A stretch of DNA of 64,000 bases from positions 124,001 through 188,000 of the forward strand of contig NZ_CAKTVX010000002.1 in NCBI RefSeq assembly GCF_934630525.1, written 5' to 3'. Position numbers and translations under genes: made by a program. Source of the DNA: an uncultured Slackia sp. (GTDB lineage Bacteria > Actinomycetota > Coriobacteriia > Coriobacteriales > Eggerthellaceae). Below are positions 1-8,119 of this stretch, one piece after another. The stretch's first letter is position 1. Each line of letters begins with the position of its first letter. The notes beneath the pieces are model-generated. The model worked only from the letters and a program-made list of their open reading frames with translations, did not search any database and had not been told where the DNA came from.

Positions 1-324
1 GAGGTGCAGCAAGTTGTGATAACCCACGTTATTTTTCGCGAGCAGCACCATGTGATACAGGCGCGACTTCACCTTCGAGCCGATTTCGGGGTCTTCCGTA
101 AAGTAGATCTCGCATCCGTAAATGGGCTTGACCTTCTTGCCGGTTTCTTTTTCCACCGCCTCGCACGCATCGCACAGCTCAGGCACGCCGCACATGACGC
201 CATGGTCGGTAATGGCCACGGCGGGCATGTCAAGATCTGCCGCGCGGCGCACCATGTCTTTGATTTTGGTGGCGCCGTCGAGCATGGAATATTCGGTATG
301 GTTATGCAAATGGACGAAAGCCAT
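1..324 (-). CDS. dnaE: DNA polymerase III alpha subunit, N-terminal PHP part (partial)
   Basis: Replicative polymerase catalytic subunit; only the first 108 codons are in the window, and the rest lies beyond position 1. The translation begins MAFVHLHNHTEYSMLDGATK and contains ITDHGVMCGV and a later YGCEIYF. These are the start of the PHP domain found at the N-terminus of bacterial DnaE. The start is the ATG at 324, preceded by a purine-rich GGAAGGGG Shine-Dalgarno-like stretch. The nearest upstream gene is the flavoprotein at 649-1188 on the same strand. The 324-nt gap between them carries a palindromic repeat. The frame is open to the window edge, so truncation here is only the edge effect. 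Confidence 0.95.
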   Translation of the reverse strand, partial: MAFVHLHNHTEYSMLDGATKIKDMVRRAADLDMPAVAITDHGVMCGVPELCDACEAVEKETGKKVKPIYGCEIYFTEDPEIGSKVKSRLYHMVLLAKNNVGYHNLLHL

Positions 325-648
325 GCAGCCCTACCCCTTCCGTATATTTACGAACAAATGGTCGTTTTCTATAACATAGTTTTTATCATAGCGATCAGGC
401 GAGCGCAAGAGCCGTATGCCACGCAGAAAACCTGTTAAATGCTCATAGCATTTAACAGGTTCCGAGCGGCTTCTGAAACCACGAGATCGCAGTCGAAAAC
501 CGCGCTCTTGTCCCGAAACGGCACCCACGCCCATAAGCCTTATGTCGCTCATGAATCGCACTCTAGCTTAGAAGCACCATGACGTCCCGAATCACACATC
601 GATTCGGTCCATTCACGCTGCATGCCGAAGCAGCGCTCACCCAGAGCT
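325..648. other. Intergenic region upstream of dnaE
   Basis: This 324-nt stretch lies between the stop of the flavoprotein gene and the dnaE start. It holds one perfect 15-bp inverted repeat (429-461, listed separately). I see no credible coding sequence. An AT-rich patch around 360-395 could contain the dnaE promoter, but no pair of hexamers with good spacing stands out. Confidence 0.5.
429..461. repeat. Palindromic intergenic repeat, copy 1
   Basis: Perfect inverted repeat of 15 bp (arm AACCTGTTAAATGCT) around a 3-nt loop. The same element with few changes is found at 5391-5423 and 27762-27794. It is not followed by a T-run on either strand, so it is not an ordinary intrinsic terminator. 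Confidence 0.85.
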
Positions 649-1188
649 CTACGCTTTCGGTTTGCGTCGACCAGCCTTGCCCGTAATGCGTTCCACATCG
701 ATGCACCAAACATCGGTGATATCGAATTCGCGCTCAATTGCGCCGCCAATCTCGCGCTTTTCGGAAGGCATGTATTTCATGCACAACGCTACGAGCATTT
801 TGCGCACCGCGAGCGAGCTCTCGACATGACGAATGCGACCCGCAACCATCGCGCTCGCAAAGCGCGTGGTGAAGAAGGTTTCTTCGTAGCACGGCTCCAC
901 CTCGCACGCGACGCTACCCCATACGCGAGCGTCGCGACGCCAGTTGGCCATCTTATGCCCATCATTCTTCGTCGTATGGATATAGATACGGCACACGGGC
1001 GCCTCGCCTTCGCCGGCACTTTCAACAGAGCCCCAACCGCGTTCAACCACATACGACAACGGTACGCAATACGGCATGCCATCGTCGTCGACAGTCGCCA
1101 CGGTGATGAACTCCCCTTCGTCGAGAACCTCAAGAGCGTCTTCGACGGATATCTCACGGTCGGCGTACTGCATTGGGTAGTTTTTCAT
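649..1188 (-). CDS. Pyridoxamine 5'-phosphate oxidase-like (Nim-type) flavoprotein
   Basis: 179-aa protein of the split-barrel FMN-binding fold (pyridoxamine phosphate oxidase-like family; NimA-type nitroimidazole resistance proteins belong here). Supporting features are the start MKNYPMQYADREI, the barrel strand EGEFITVATVDDDGMPYCVP, the downstream HTTKNDGHKMANWRRD stretch and a C-terminal WCIDVERITGK, all typical of this family. The start at 1188 was chosen because AGGAGCTTCGTT precedes the ATG; the open frame extends farther upstream without a ribosome-binding site. It is transcribed away from the B3/4 gene. The substrate cannot be told from sequence; an FMN-dependent reductase or heme/flavin-binding role is the family expectation. 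Confidence 0.8.
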   Translation of the reverse strand: MKNYPMQYADREISVEDALEVLDEGEFITVATVDDDGMPYCVPLSYVVERGWGSVESAGEGEAPVCRIYIHTTKNDGHKMANWRRDARVWGSVACEVEPCYEETFFTTRFASAMVAGRIRHVESSLAVRKMLVALCMKYMPSEKREIGGAIEREFDITDVWCIDVERITGKAGRRKPKA

Positions 1189-1461
1189 AACGAAGCTCCT
1201 CTCAACCATGGCGAACACGCGCAATCGAGCAAAGATGTCCTGGAAAGTGGGGCATGTCCCCTGCCGCCCATCTCGTTCAAACCAACGCGCGCAAAAAGCG
1301 AAACGCGGCAGGCTTCGATGCAGAACGAACGCCAACAAACAGCTGACCCGATCACGTGCGCATATTGTACCCATCAATGGCTTTGAACCTTGCAGAGCCA
1401 TCCCATTTTTGATAAAGTGCACCACAAATTGAAGAACATCCCGCCGCCGGGTGGGAAACCG

Positions 1462-1527
1462 AGCACTCGGATCAATCGCGACGTTAGGCCTTTGAAGCCG
1501 CGATTGGCCCGAGTGCTTTTGTTTTTC
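1462..1527 (+). terminator. Terminator-like hairpin in the leader of the B3/4 gene
   Basis: Arms 1462-1480 and 1499-1517 pair over 19 positions with about two mismatches (AGCACTCGG... with ...CCGAGTGCT) around an 18-nt loop, then TTTTGTTTTT. The upstream gene runs the other way, so a plus-strand terminator here sits between any upstream promoter and the gene at 1597. That arrangement is characteristic of transcription attenuation. Just before it lies GGGTGGGAAACC, only loosely like a T-box core. Confidence 0.6.
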
Positions 1528-1596
1528 GAGGAAACAGCAGCCCAGGAAAGCCGCATCGAATTCCATAGCGTGAAACGAACACAGGAAGGACCCGCC

Positions 1597-2325
1597 ATGC
1601 AGAAATTCATCGCCGAACCGTCTTTTTGGGAAATTCTGCCAGAAGCTTCGATTGGAATCATGGTCGTGCGCGCCATGAAAACCGCTGACGAAGTATCCAG
1701 CGAAGACAAGGCAGCCATTGCGAGCATCCTCAACGAGGCGAATGCAGCGGCGAACCAGCACCTTACGAGTGACACCATCTCCGAAAACGAGGTCGTGGCC
1801 GTATGGCGTCAAGCATACCAGCTCTTCAAAACCAAGAAGGGAGCACGCTGCTCCATCGAGAACCTGCTCAAGCGCGTGCTCAAAGGCAACCCCGTTGGCT
1901 CAATCACGCCATCGGTCGACATTTACAATGCGATTTCGTTGAAGTACGCCCTGCCCGTTGGCGGAGAGAACATCGACGCATTCGTAGGCGACTTTCACCT
2001 GGGAATCGACGAAGAAGGAGGCAAGCCGTTCCTTCCTATTGGAGAAGAGGAAAACGCCCCCACCCTTCCCGGCGAACTGTGTTACTACGACGAAGAAGGC
2101 GCTGTATGCCGTTGCTTCAATTGGCGCGATGGCCAGCGCACCGAGCTCACCGACGACTCCCGTAACGCAATTCTCGTTATTGAATGCGTCGATGGCGCCC
2201 GCCTGCCCGAATTGCATGCCGCGCTCGACGAGTTCGCCGATTTGATGCACCGTTTCCTGGGCGCGGAAGTGGCAGCGAAGGGAATCGTCACGAAAGACAG
2301 CCCCGAAATGACGATCGTCGAGTAA
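1597..2325 (+). CDS. B3/4 domain protein
   Basis: 242-aa protein related to the B3/B4 (editing-type) domain of the phenylalanyl-tRNA synthetase beta subunit, occurring here as a stand-alone protein. Recognisable parts are the helical N-terminus, the KGNPVGSITPSVDIYNAISL stretch and the following ALPVGGENIDAF, which are hallmarks of stand-alone B3/4 proteins. A C-terminal barrel segment carries the FADLMHRFLG helix. Free-standing members may clear mischarged tRNA or free amino acids, but this is not established. The start was chosen at ATG 1597 after GGAAGGACCCGCC. The long leader contains a terminator-like hairpin, which suggests regulated readthrough. Confidence 0.8.
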   Translation: MQKFIAEPSFWEILPEASIGIMVVRAMKTADEVSSEDKAAIASILNEANAAANQHLTSDTISENEVVAVWRQAYQLFKTKKGARCSIENLLKRVLKGNPVGSITPSVDIYNAISLKYALPVGGENIDAFVGDFHLGIDEEGGKPFLPIGEEENAPTLPGELCYYDEEGAVCRCFNWRDGQRTELTDDSRNAILVIECVDGARLPELHAALDEFADLMHRFLGAEVAAKGIVTKDSPEMTIVE

Positions 2326-2400
2326 CCGCAAAAGCAAAACGGCCGTGCACCCAAGACGAATGTCCGGAAACACGGCCGCGCTCCCCTTCGGAAAAGAAAG

Positions 2401-2426
2401 AAGCCGCCCAGGGGAAAGGGCGGCTT
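2401..2426 (-). terminator. Terminator of the YfcC-family gene
   Basis: Stem AAGCCGCCC / GGGCGGCTT with an 8-nt loop; on the minus strand it is followed by TTCTTTCTTTT. It lies between the convergent ends of the B3/4 gene and the YfcC-family carrier. Confidence 0.75.
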
Positions 2427-2505
2427 CAGTCGTCCCGTGGCGGGGACGTATGGCGACTCGCCGCGCGTGGTTGAGCTGCCGCGGGCGATTAGGATATACC
2501 GTAGG

Positions 2506-4092
2506 TTAGGCGCCAACCATAACCTGGATAACGAGCAGGGCGCCACCGAACACGAACAGGAATCCAACCATCGGGAGAACGAACTTCACCCAGTGGGAAT
2601 ACTTCATGTCGAGCATGGTCAGGGTTGCCATGACCAGACCCGTAGGTGCGAGGTAGAGCATTGCGTACTGGCCCCAGTTGTAAGCGGAAACAACGATGGA
2701 GCGGTCGATGCCAACAGTGTCGGCGAGCGGCGCCAGAATCGGCATTGCGAGCACGGCCAGGCCCGAAGAAGAAGGCACGATAAAGCCGAGCAGGAAGAAC
2801 ATGACCATCATCATGAGGATGAACAGCGGGCCAGACATACCGGCGACTGCGTTGGAAGCCCAGTACAGAAGCGTGTCAGAAATCAGGCCGTTCTCCATGA
2901 TCATGTTGACGCCGCGGGCGAGACCGATGATGAGCGAAACGCCAACCAGGCTCGAAGCGCCGCTTACGAATGCGTCGGTGACGGTCTTCTCATCGAGGCC
3001 GCACAGGAACATGCAGACGATGGCGACAGCGAGGAACGAAGCGGCCATCTGCGGGAACCACCAGCCCTGGGTCACAACGCCCCAGACCATGATGACGAAC
3101 GCCATGATGAAGAGCACCAGGATGACCTTGCGCTTCCAGTCGAACGCAGGAATGTTGTCGGAATTGGGGTCATGCGTAGCGTAGAGCTTGGCGAATTTCT
3201 CGCGATCTTCGTAGGTGTAGCTGAACTCGGGGTTCGCCTTAACCTTCTTGCAGTACCAATACAGGTAAGAGATAACGACGATGCCGCCAACGACGCAGCC
3301 GATAACGCGCCACATGATGCCTTCGGTCCAGATAACGCCGGCAGCATTTGAAGCGATAACGACCGAGAACGGGTTGATCGTCGAGAACGTGGTGCCCATG
3401 GAGCCTGCGAGGAAGATAGCGCCAACGCAGACGATGGAGTCATAGCCCAGTGCCAAGAAGATAGGCACCAGAATCGGGTAGAACGCAACAGCCTCTTCTT
3501 CGAGACCGCAGGTGGTGCCGCCCAAAACCATGAGCGCGGCCACGAGGAATACGAGCGCGAACTCGCGACCTTTCGTCTTCTTCGTGAGCGCGACCAAGCC
3601 GCTCTCGAATGCGCCGGATGCGTTCACAACGCCGATCAAGCCACCAAGAACCAAGATGAAGACCATGATGTCAACGCCGTTGATGGTGCCATTGACCATC
3701 GAGGTGAAAACATCGGCAACACCCATGGGCTGAGACTCGAGCTCGGTGTAGGTGCCAGGAACAGAAATCGCCTTGGTGATAGCGCCGTTCAAGAACTGAT
3801 TGACGTCGATCTTCATGTCGGCGAGTTCAGGGTCGGCATGGAATGCCTCGGCCGTACCTTCAATAGTACGAACATTGCCATCGGGCTCGGTGATCTGGAA
3901 CACGCCCGAATCAGCGACGTAGGCGACCTTGGAATAGGCGCCCGCGGGAATAAACCACGTTGCGATAACTGCGAGAATGGTGATTACGAACAGGATCGTA
4001 AATGCCGTGGGGAAGCTGAGCTTGTGCTTCTTCTTCGGCTTTCCGTCAGCCGCGCCGTTTCCCACCGGCGTGGCCACTGCCTCTTCTGCCAT
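2506..4092 (-). CDS. YfcC family (DcuC-like) integral membrane carrier
   Basis: 528-aa integral membrane protein of the YfcC / C4-dicarboxylate anaerobic carrier-like superfamily. A charged cytoplasmic N-terminus is followed by a first helix (FPTAFTILFVITILAVIATW) and about ten more hydrophobic segments. Family-like motifs are GGLIGVVNASGAFESGL, GGTTCGLEEEAVAFYPILVP, GSMGTTFSTINPFSVVIASN and, near the C-terminus, GFIVPSSSGLAVLAMPILAPLAD in part. Members move dicarboxylates, basic amino acids or peptides; the substrate here is unknown. The ATG at 4092 has a strong AAGGAGGAAAT site. The gene is divergent from a membrane LuxR regulator, which probably controls it, and ends at a good terminator. 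Confidence 0.85.
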   Translation of the reverse strand: MAEEAVATPVGNGAADGKPKKKHKLSFPTAFTILFVITILAVIATWFIPAGAYSKVAYVADSGVFQITEPDGNVRTIEGTAEAFHADPELADMKIDVNQFLNGAITKAISVPGTYTELESQPMGVADVFTSMVNGTINGVDIMVFILVLGGLIGVVNASGAFESGLVALTKKTKGREFALVFLVAALMVLGGTTCGLEEEAVAFYPILVPIFLALGYDSIVCVGAIFLAGSMGTTFSTINPFSVVIASNAAGVIWTEGIMWRVIGCVVGGIVVISYLYWYCKKVKANPEFSYTYEDREKFAKLYATHDPNSDNIPAFDWKRKVILVLFIMAFVIMVWGVVTQGWWFPQMAASFLAVAIVCMFLCGLDEKTVTDAFVSGASSLVGVSLIIGLARGVNMIMENGLISDTLLYWASNAVAGMSGPLFILMMMVMFFLLGFIVPSSSGLAVLAMPILAPLADTVGIDRSIVVSAYNWGQYAMLYLAPTGLVMATLTMLDMKYSHWVKFVLPMVGFLFVFGGALLVIQVMVGA

Positions 4093-4293
4093 ATTTCCTC
4101 CTTGTGACGTGGGGCTCGCACCCGTATGGCGCCCAACGCCCCTCTCTCTGGCGCGAGTGTATCGGGAAAAGTAACGATTTGGCTACGTATAACTCTGGTG
4201 CATAAGGGGTATATCTTGGGTGTAGCATGCCGTTTACCCAGGTCAGCAAATACGCCTCGCATAATCCTCGACTCACACCCAGCCAGAGAGGTC

Positions 4294-4299
4294 TACAAT
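4294..4299 (+). promoter_or_regulatory. Candidate -10 box for the LuxR-type gene
   Basis: TACAAT lies 40 nt before the start codon in the divergent intergenic region 4093-4338. No convincing -35 hexamer is found at normal spacing, so this may be an activator-dependent promoter or a chance match. Confidence 0.3.
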
Positions 4300-4338
4300 G
4301 GTTGTAGGGGAAACTAGTACTGTGAAAAGGGGGCAACC

Positions 4339-5304
4339 ATGGGTTTGGTCGCTCTGTTTTATTACACGCTTATCATTTTGCTGGTGAGCATCATGACGTC
4401 GGCAATGTGCTTGTCGACGTTTTTGGTCACGCATCGCAAGTCTCTCGGCTTCGCTTGCATTGGCTTTCTGTTCTACTTCTTTGACGTCGCGCTCGTCTTC
4501 TTGGACGACTTCATGGTAAGCTCCACGGCTACCATGCCCGAATCGGTGTATTTCATTGGATCGCAAGTCGCATCCATCGTTACGGGCTGCGGGCTGTTCA
4601 CGGCTTTCTGGCTCATGGTGTGCGACGCACTTGACGAGCAACGCCGCGCGCTGCAAATCGCGCCGGCCGTCGTGTTCGTCGTCGCGAGCTTGCTCGTGTA
4701 CGCATTTATGCCAGCAGGCAACACGCACCTCTTCATGTTCTACGGCATGCGCACGCTCTATCTGCTTTGGATGATGGTCTACATCGCCGTTCGGTATATG
4801 GGGCGAAGCGATGCCCTGCGCGAACGCATGTGGCGCCATCGCATAGCATATGTTGGCGTACTCGTGCTCGGAGCTGCCATACTTATCGAAAACGTCCTCT
4901 TCCTGTTCTACATCGATCCCGTGTTGGTCGAATCGGGCGCGGTGCCGTTTTTCCCTGAACGCAATTTCGCGGAAAACGCCCTCATGTTGTGGATGGCGGC
5001 GTTTATTGGAACCTCGTGCTACAAGCTGCTTTCGATTCATTTTGAGAAGCCCCCTGCCGAAGCTGAAGGCCGCGTTGGAGCATTCATCAATGCCGGCCTT
5101 GCTGGCTATGCGCAGCACTATGGCCTTTCCGCACGTGAAACCGAGGTACTTCGCATGGTGCTCGAAGGCAAAGACAACCAAAACATCGCAGGAGAACTCA
5201 GCCTCGCCGCATCGACCGTGAAGGTGCACGTGCATAACATCCTGAAGAAAACGGCCCAGGCGAACCGCCAGGAGCTCATGCGCGACTTCCGCAAAATGTC
5301 ATAA
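4339..5304 (+). CDS. Membrane-bound LuxR-type regulator (about 7 TM + HTH)
   Basis: 321-aa protein with about seven hydrophobic segments in residues 1-235 and a C-terminal LuxR helix-turn-helix from about 263 to the end (LSARETEVLRMVLEG, then STVKVHVHNILKK). Fusion of a membrane sensor to a LuxR DNA-binding domain without a receiver domain is an expanded regulator type in Eggerthellaceae. The GLSARETEVL and TVKVHV motifs match the DNA-recognition helices. It is divergent from the YfcC-family carrier with about 245 nt between them, so the likely job is sensing the carrier substrate or membrane state and controlling that gene. The ligand is unknown. Confidence 0.88.
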   Translation: MGLVALFYYTLIILLVSIMTSAMCLSTFLVTHRKSLGFACIGFLFYFFDVALVFLDDFMVSSTATMPESVYFIGSQVASIVTGCGLFTAFWLMVCDALDEQRRALQIAPAVVFVVASLLVYAFMPAGNTHLFMFYGMRTLYLLWMMVYIAVRYMGRSDALRERMWRHRIAYVGVLVLGAAILIENVLFLFYIDPVLVESGAVPFFPERNFAENALMLWMAAFIGTSCYKLLSIHFEKPPAEAEGRVGAFINAGLAGYAQHYGLSARETEVLRMVLEGKDNQNIAGELSLAASTVKVHVHNILKKTAQANRQELMRDFRKMS

Positions 5305-5390
5305 CCCGTTTGCACTCGCCTTCCCGTCCTCACGATCCCAATGTGCCGCAAGGCAACGCTCAAGCATCGCGTACGCCCCATGCTATCGGC

Positions 5391-5423
5391 AACCTGCTAA
5401 ACGCTACGAGCATTTAGCAGGTT
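5391..5423. repeat. Palindromic intergenic repeat, copy 2
   Basis: Inverted repeat of 15 bp with one A-C mismatch as read on the plus strand (G-U on the minus strand) and a 3-nt loop. It is homologous to copies at 429 and 27762. Relative to copy 1 the seventh pair has changed from T-A to C-G, a compensatory change. It lies next to a normal bidirectional terminator, which it does not replace. Confidence 0.85.
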
Positions 5424-5433
5424 TCTGAAAGCA

Positions 5434-5471
5434 AAAAAGCCGAGCTCGTCGTGTCACGAGCTCGGCTTTTT
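5434..5471. terminator. Bidirectional terminator
   Basis: Perfect 16-bp stem AAAAAGCCGAGCTCGT / ACGAGCTCGGCTTTTT with a short loop. It has A/T runs on both sides and lies between the convergent LuxR-type gene and the surface-protein gene. Confidence 0.92.
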
Positions 5472-5494
5472 ACTTGATCGGTGAGGCGCCGCCG

Positions 5495-7579
5495 CTAACG
5501 ATCGTCCCTGCGATGAGTCATTCGGAAAACGACCACGCCGATAACCGAAAGCGCCGCAACGGCAATCGCAGCCATCGCGATAATGAGGCCCTTCATGCTG
5601 TCGTTGGTTTGAGACAGCCTGTTGTCCTGCTGTACCTGGTTGTCGGCTGCAGCCTGTTCACCCTGGGCAGAACCCGATTCGGCCTTCACTGTGGCCGCAT
5701 CGGGTTCGCTATCCAACGCCTTTGCAAGGCTCAAGGAACCATCCTCGGCCTTTTTCTCGTCATCTGCGGCATCGGCTTTGTTCTGCATGCCATTATCGGG
5801 CTGAATATCGCTTCCGCCCTCTTCTTTCCCAGACGCCCCACCCTGGGTTGCGCCGTCAAGGACGCCATTGGACTCCTCAGGGCTTTGGGAAGCACCGGAA
5901 TCATTCGAAGGAGCCTGGTTCGAACCAGAAGCGTTATTTCCGGCTCCATTCAACGTGCCGCCCAAAATCGAGAAAGGCGGAACGAGAGGCGCCATATTCA
6001 CGACAGGAGCGCCCGTCGAAGCAGAACCGCCCGAAGAGGAAGCGGAGCCAGACGTTGCATCCGATCCCAATGCTGCATCGGAATTCGAACCCGATCCTGC
6101 ACCGGAACCGTTGCTTCCGCTAGAGACGCCCCCAGCTGCACTCCCGTTTCCAACCGACGAAGAGTCCGAGCCGCCCGAAGCTCCAACGCTCGACCCATTG
6201 CCGGCCCCCGTCGAATTCGAGGCATCGCCCGAAGACGCAGCACCAGCGCCATTGGAATTCGCATTTCCGTTGCTCGGCGAAGGGCCCTCATTATTCGAGC
6301 TACTATTTCCGCCCGCAGCAGCATTATTGCCACCCGACGGCTCGCTGCTTGAAGAAGAGCCATTGCCAGCACCCGATGCGGAAGAATCATTGCCATTCGA
6401 GGCACAATCACCGTTCGACACCGAATCGCCACTAGCGATTCCACCATTGCCCGGCTCGCTCGGCTGGGTTGGCTCGCTCGGCTGGGTTGGCTCACTCGGC
6501 TGGGTTGGCTCATCGGCTTTCACATGGGTATCGCCATGCTCGGCAATCATCGCGAGGCATTGGGCCTTCTCGCGCTTGTAGCGATTCTGCCAACCCTGAT
6601 GATATTGAGGCTGGCCCTTGTAGAACACGACGACGTTTTCGACCACATAGTCGCACAGCGTGCTCACGAACTCAGCATCGGTCATATCGTTATTCAGGCC
6701 GCAACCATCCCAATATTTCCAGCTATTGTAGAAGCCGTTCCAGTCATAGCCATCGGAATACCCTCCGACGAATTTATGCCATCCAGACGGGCCGAAAAGG
6801 TTGCACAAGCTCGCGCAGAGGCCCTGAACGGCATCGGCGCGGCTATAAATATCGATTCCACGAGAGTCAAGATAGTCGAGCGCAGGCTCGATGTACTTGA
6901 TGTATTCCCAGCCATCTTGCAGACGAGAGAATTCCTCGGCATCAGCCGCGTATGCGGCTTTCCACGAAGAGTTCAACGCGACGCCAAGCGCCGTGAATTG
7001 GCCGTTTTGACGCATGGCATTATCGGCTTTGAAGGTCGAATCGGCGACATAGTTGAATTGCTCAAACATCGAGTACTTCAACGGATCGTATGCGTACACC
7101 GCACGAATGAAATCGAGCAGACCGTAGCGATTATCGAACTGATAATAGCCAACCGCATGGAAGCCGTCGCCCGAACTCAAGGTTTGAGCGTAGCTGCCGC
7201 CCTCATAGGCACCGAAATACGTTACATCGCTGCTCAGGTTCACAGGACGCAACCCCGACGCGGATCTTCCCATCGAAAACAGCGACATAAGCGCCTCGGG
7301 AGAGCCTTCTTCGGAATAATAGTCTTCCTTATTCACCTGCACGCCGGTTGTCTCGGCTACATAATTGGTTTGCGACTCCCCTGCAGAGCTTGCCGCAGCT
7401 TCGTCAACCGAAACGCCAGCTTCCAGGCCGGCAGAATGAGAGGCTGCTGAATCTCCTTCAGAGCCATTGAAGGTATCGGCAAGCGCAACGGCGGGAAATG
7501 CCATCGTCGCCGCCATAGCAACCGCAACGCCGCTCGAAATAACATTACGGCGCGTATAAGCAAAATGAGACAGAGCCAT
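5495..7579 (-). CDS. Exported cell-surface protein with lysozyme-like domain and C-terminal TM anchor
   Basis: 694-aa exported protein. The N-terminal signal contains a twin-arginine pair (YTRRNVISSG) and ends near AVALA-D. A folded region follows at about residues 110-350 with FGAYEGGSYAQTLSSGDG, GYYQFDNRYGLLDFIRA and LFGPSGWHKFV; it resembles the phage-tail/lysozyme-like muramidase fold, with the glutamate of YEGG as a plausible catalytic residue. Three TQPSEP repeats come next, then about 230 residues rich in Ser, Gly, Asn and Ala. A single C-terminal helix followed by FRMTHRRDDR suggests membrane anchoring. No LPXTG motif is seen. Peptidoglycan remodelling is an inference. Confidence 0.7.
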   Translation of the reverse strand: MALSHFAYTRRNVISSGVAVAMAATMAFPAVALADTFNGSEGDSAASHSAGLEAGVSVDEAAASSAGESQTNYVAETTGVQVNKEDYYSEEGSPEALMSLFSMGRSASGLRPVNLSSDVTYFGAYEGGSYAQTLSSGDGFHAVGYYQFDNRYGLLDFIRAVYAYDPLKYSMFEQFNYVADSTFKADNAMRQNGQFTALGVALNSSWKAAYAADAEEFSRLQDGWEYIKYIEPALDYLDSRGIDIYSRADAVQGLCASLCNLFGPSGWHKFVGGYSDGYDWNGFYNSWKYWDGCGLNNDMTDAEFVSTLCDYVVENVVVFYKGQPQYHQGWQNRYKREKAQCLAMIAEHGDTHVKADEPTQPSEPTQPSEPTQPSEPGNGGIASGDSVSNGDCASNGNDSSASGAGNGSSSSSEPSGGNNAAAGGNSSSNNEGPSPSNGNANSNGAGAASSGDASNSTGAGNGSSVGASGGSDSSSVGNGSAAGGVSSGSNGSGAGSGSNSDAALGSDATSGSASSSGGSASTGAPVVNMAPLVPPFSILGGTLNGAGNNASGSNQAPSNDSGASQSPEESNGVLDGATQGGASGKEEGGSDIQPDNGMQNKADAADDEKKAEDGSLSLAKALDSEPDAATVKAESGSAQGEQAAADNQVQQDNRLSQTNDSMKGLIIAMAAIAVAALSVIGVVVFRMTHRRDDR
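6453..6506. repeat. 18-bp tandem repeat x3 inside the surface-protein gene
   Basis: Three units of GGCTCGCTCGGCTGGGTT (the last unit has one change) at 6453-6470, 6471-6488 and 6489-6506. They encode TQPSEP repeats on the minus strand, a Pro-rich spacer between the folded domain and the Ser/Gly-rich stalk. The number of units may vary between strains. Confidence 0.9.
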
Positions 7580-7803
7580 AAGCCCTCCTTACGCGTGGTT
7601 CGAATACATTGCAGATGCGTAATCGTATTAATACAACCACAGAAACAAAGAAATGGCTAGAAGGCACTAAAAGTAATTGGGTCTGACCTGGCAAAAGACA
7701 ACGACCAATTCAGCCGAATACCAACGGAGGAAACAAGCGGCACCCGCAGAAAAGGCAACCGCGCCCATTGTTTCGCGCCGCGTTCCAGCTCCACACGGCA
7801 AAC

Positions 7804-7835
7804 AAAAAAGCCGACCCCAAACGGGATCGGCTTTT
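7804..7835 (-). terminator. Terminator of the ATP synthase operon
   Basis: Stem AAAAGCCGACCCC / GGGATCGGCTTTT (one G-U on the minus strand) with a 4-nt loop, followed by T residues on the minus strand. It is 18 nt downstream of the atpC stop. Confidence 0.9.
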
Positions 7836-7852
7836 CAGAGATGCAATGGATG

Positions 7853-8116
7853 CTATTTCTCTTCGGCCTTGTCGGCAAGGATGATGACTTTGTCACCGCT
7901 CACTTGCACGTAACCGCCTTCAACGGCAAATTCCTTGAAGGGGCCGCCTTCGTCTTTCTGAACGCGAACAACGCCGTCCGCGAGCGTCGAGACCAAGGGC
8001 ACATGGTCATAGAGGAAACCCATTTCGCCTTCGGATCCGGGCACCACGACGAAGTGGACCTCGTCGGAGTAGAACTTCGCCTCAGGCGTCACGATATCGC
8101 AGGCAAATTTCGTCAT
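7853..8116 (-). CDS. atpC: ATP synthase F1 epsilon subunit
   Basis: 87-aa epsilon subunit of the F1 central stalk. The beta-sandwich sequence runs from FACDIVTPEAKFYSDEVHFV through GSEGEMGFLYDHVPLVSTL to GYVQVSGDKVIILADKAEE. It is shorter than the 130-140 aa of many bacterial epsilons because the C-terminal helical hairpin is absent. In the family that hairpin inhibits ATP hydrolysis, so epsilon autoinhibition of this type is probably lacking. It is the last gene of the operon, 3 nt after atpD, and is followed by a strong terminator. Confidence 0.95.
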   Translation of the reverse strand: MTKFACDIVTPEAKFYSDEVHFVVVPGSEGEMGFLYDHVPLVSTLADGVVRVQKDEGGPFKEFAVEGGYVQVSGDKVIILADKAEEK

Positions 8117-8119
8117 CGC

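Noticed and set aside
1430..1480. T-box riboswitch before the B3/4 gene
   Set aside because: GGGTGGGAAACC is only similar to the T-box core and has two extra bases. No Stem I with a specifier codon was identified. Kept only as a terminator-like attenuator.
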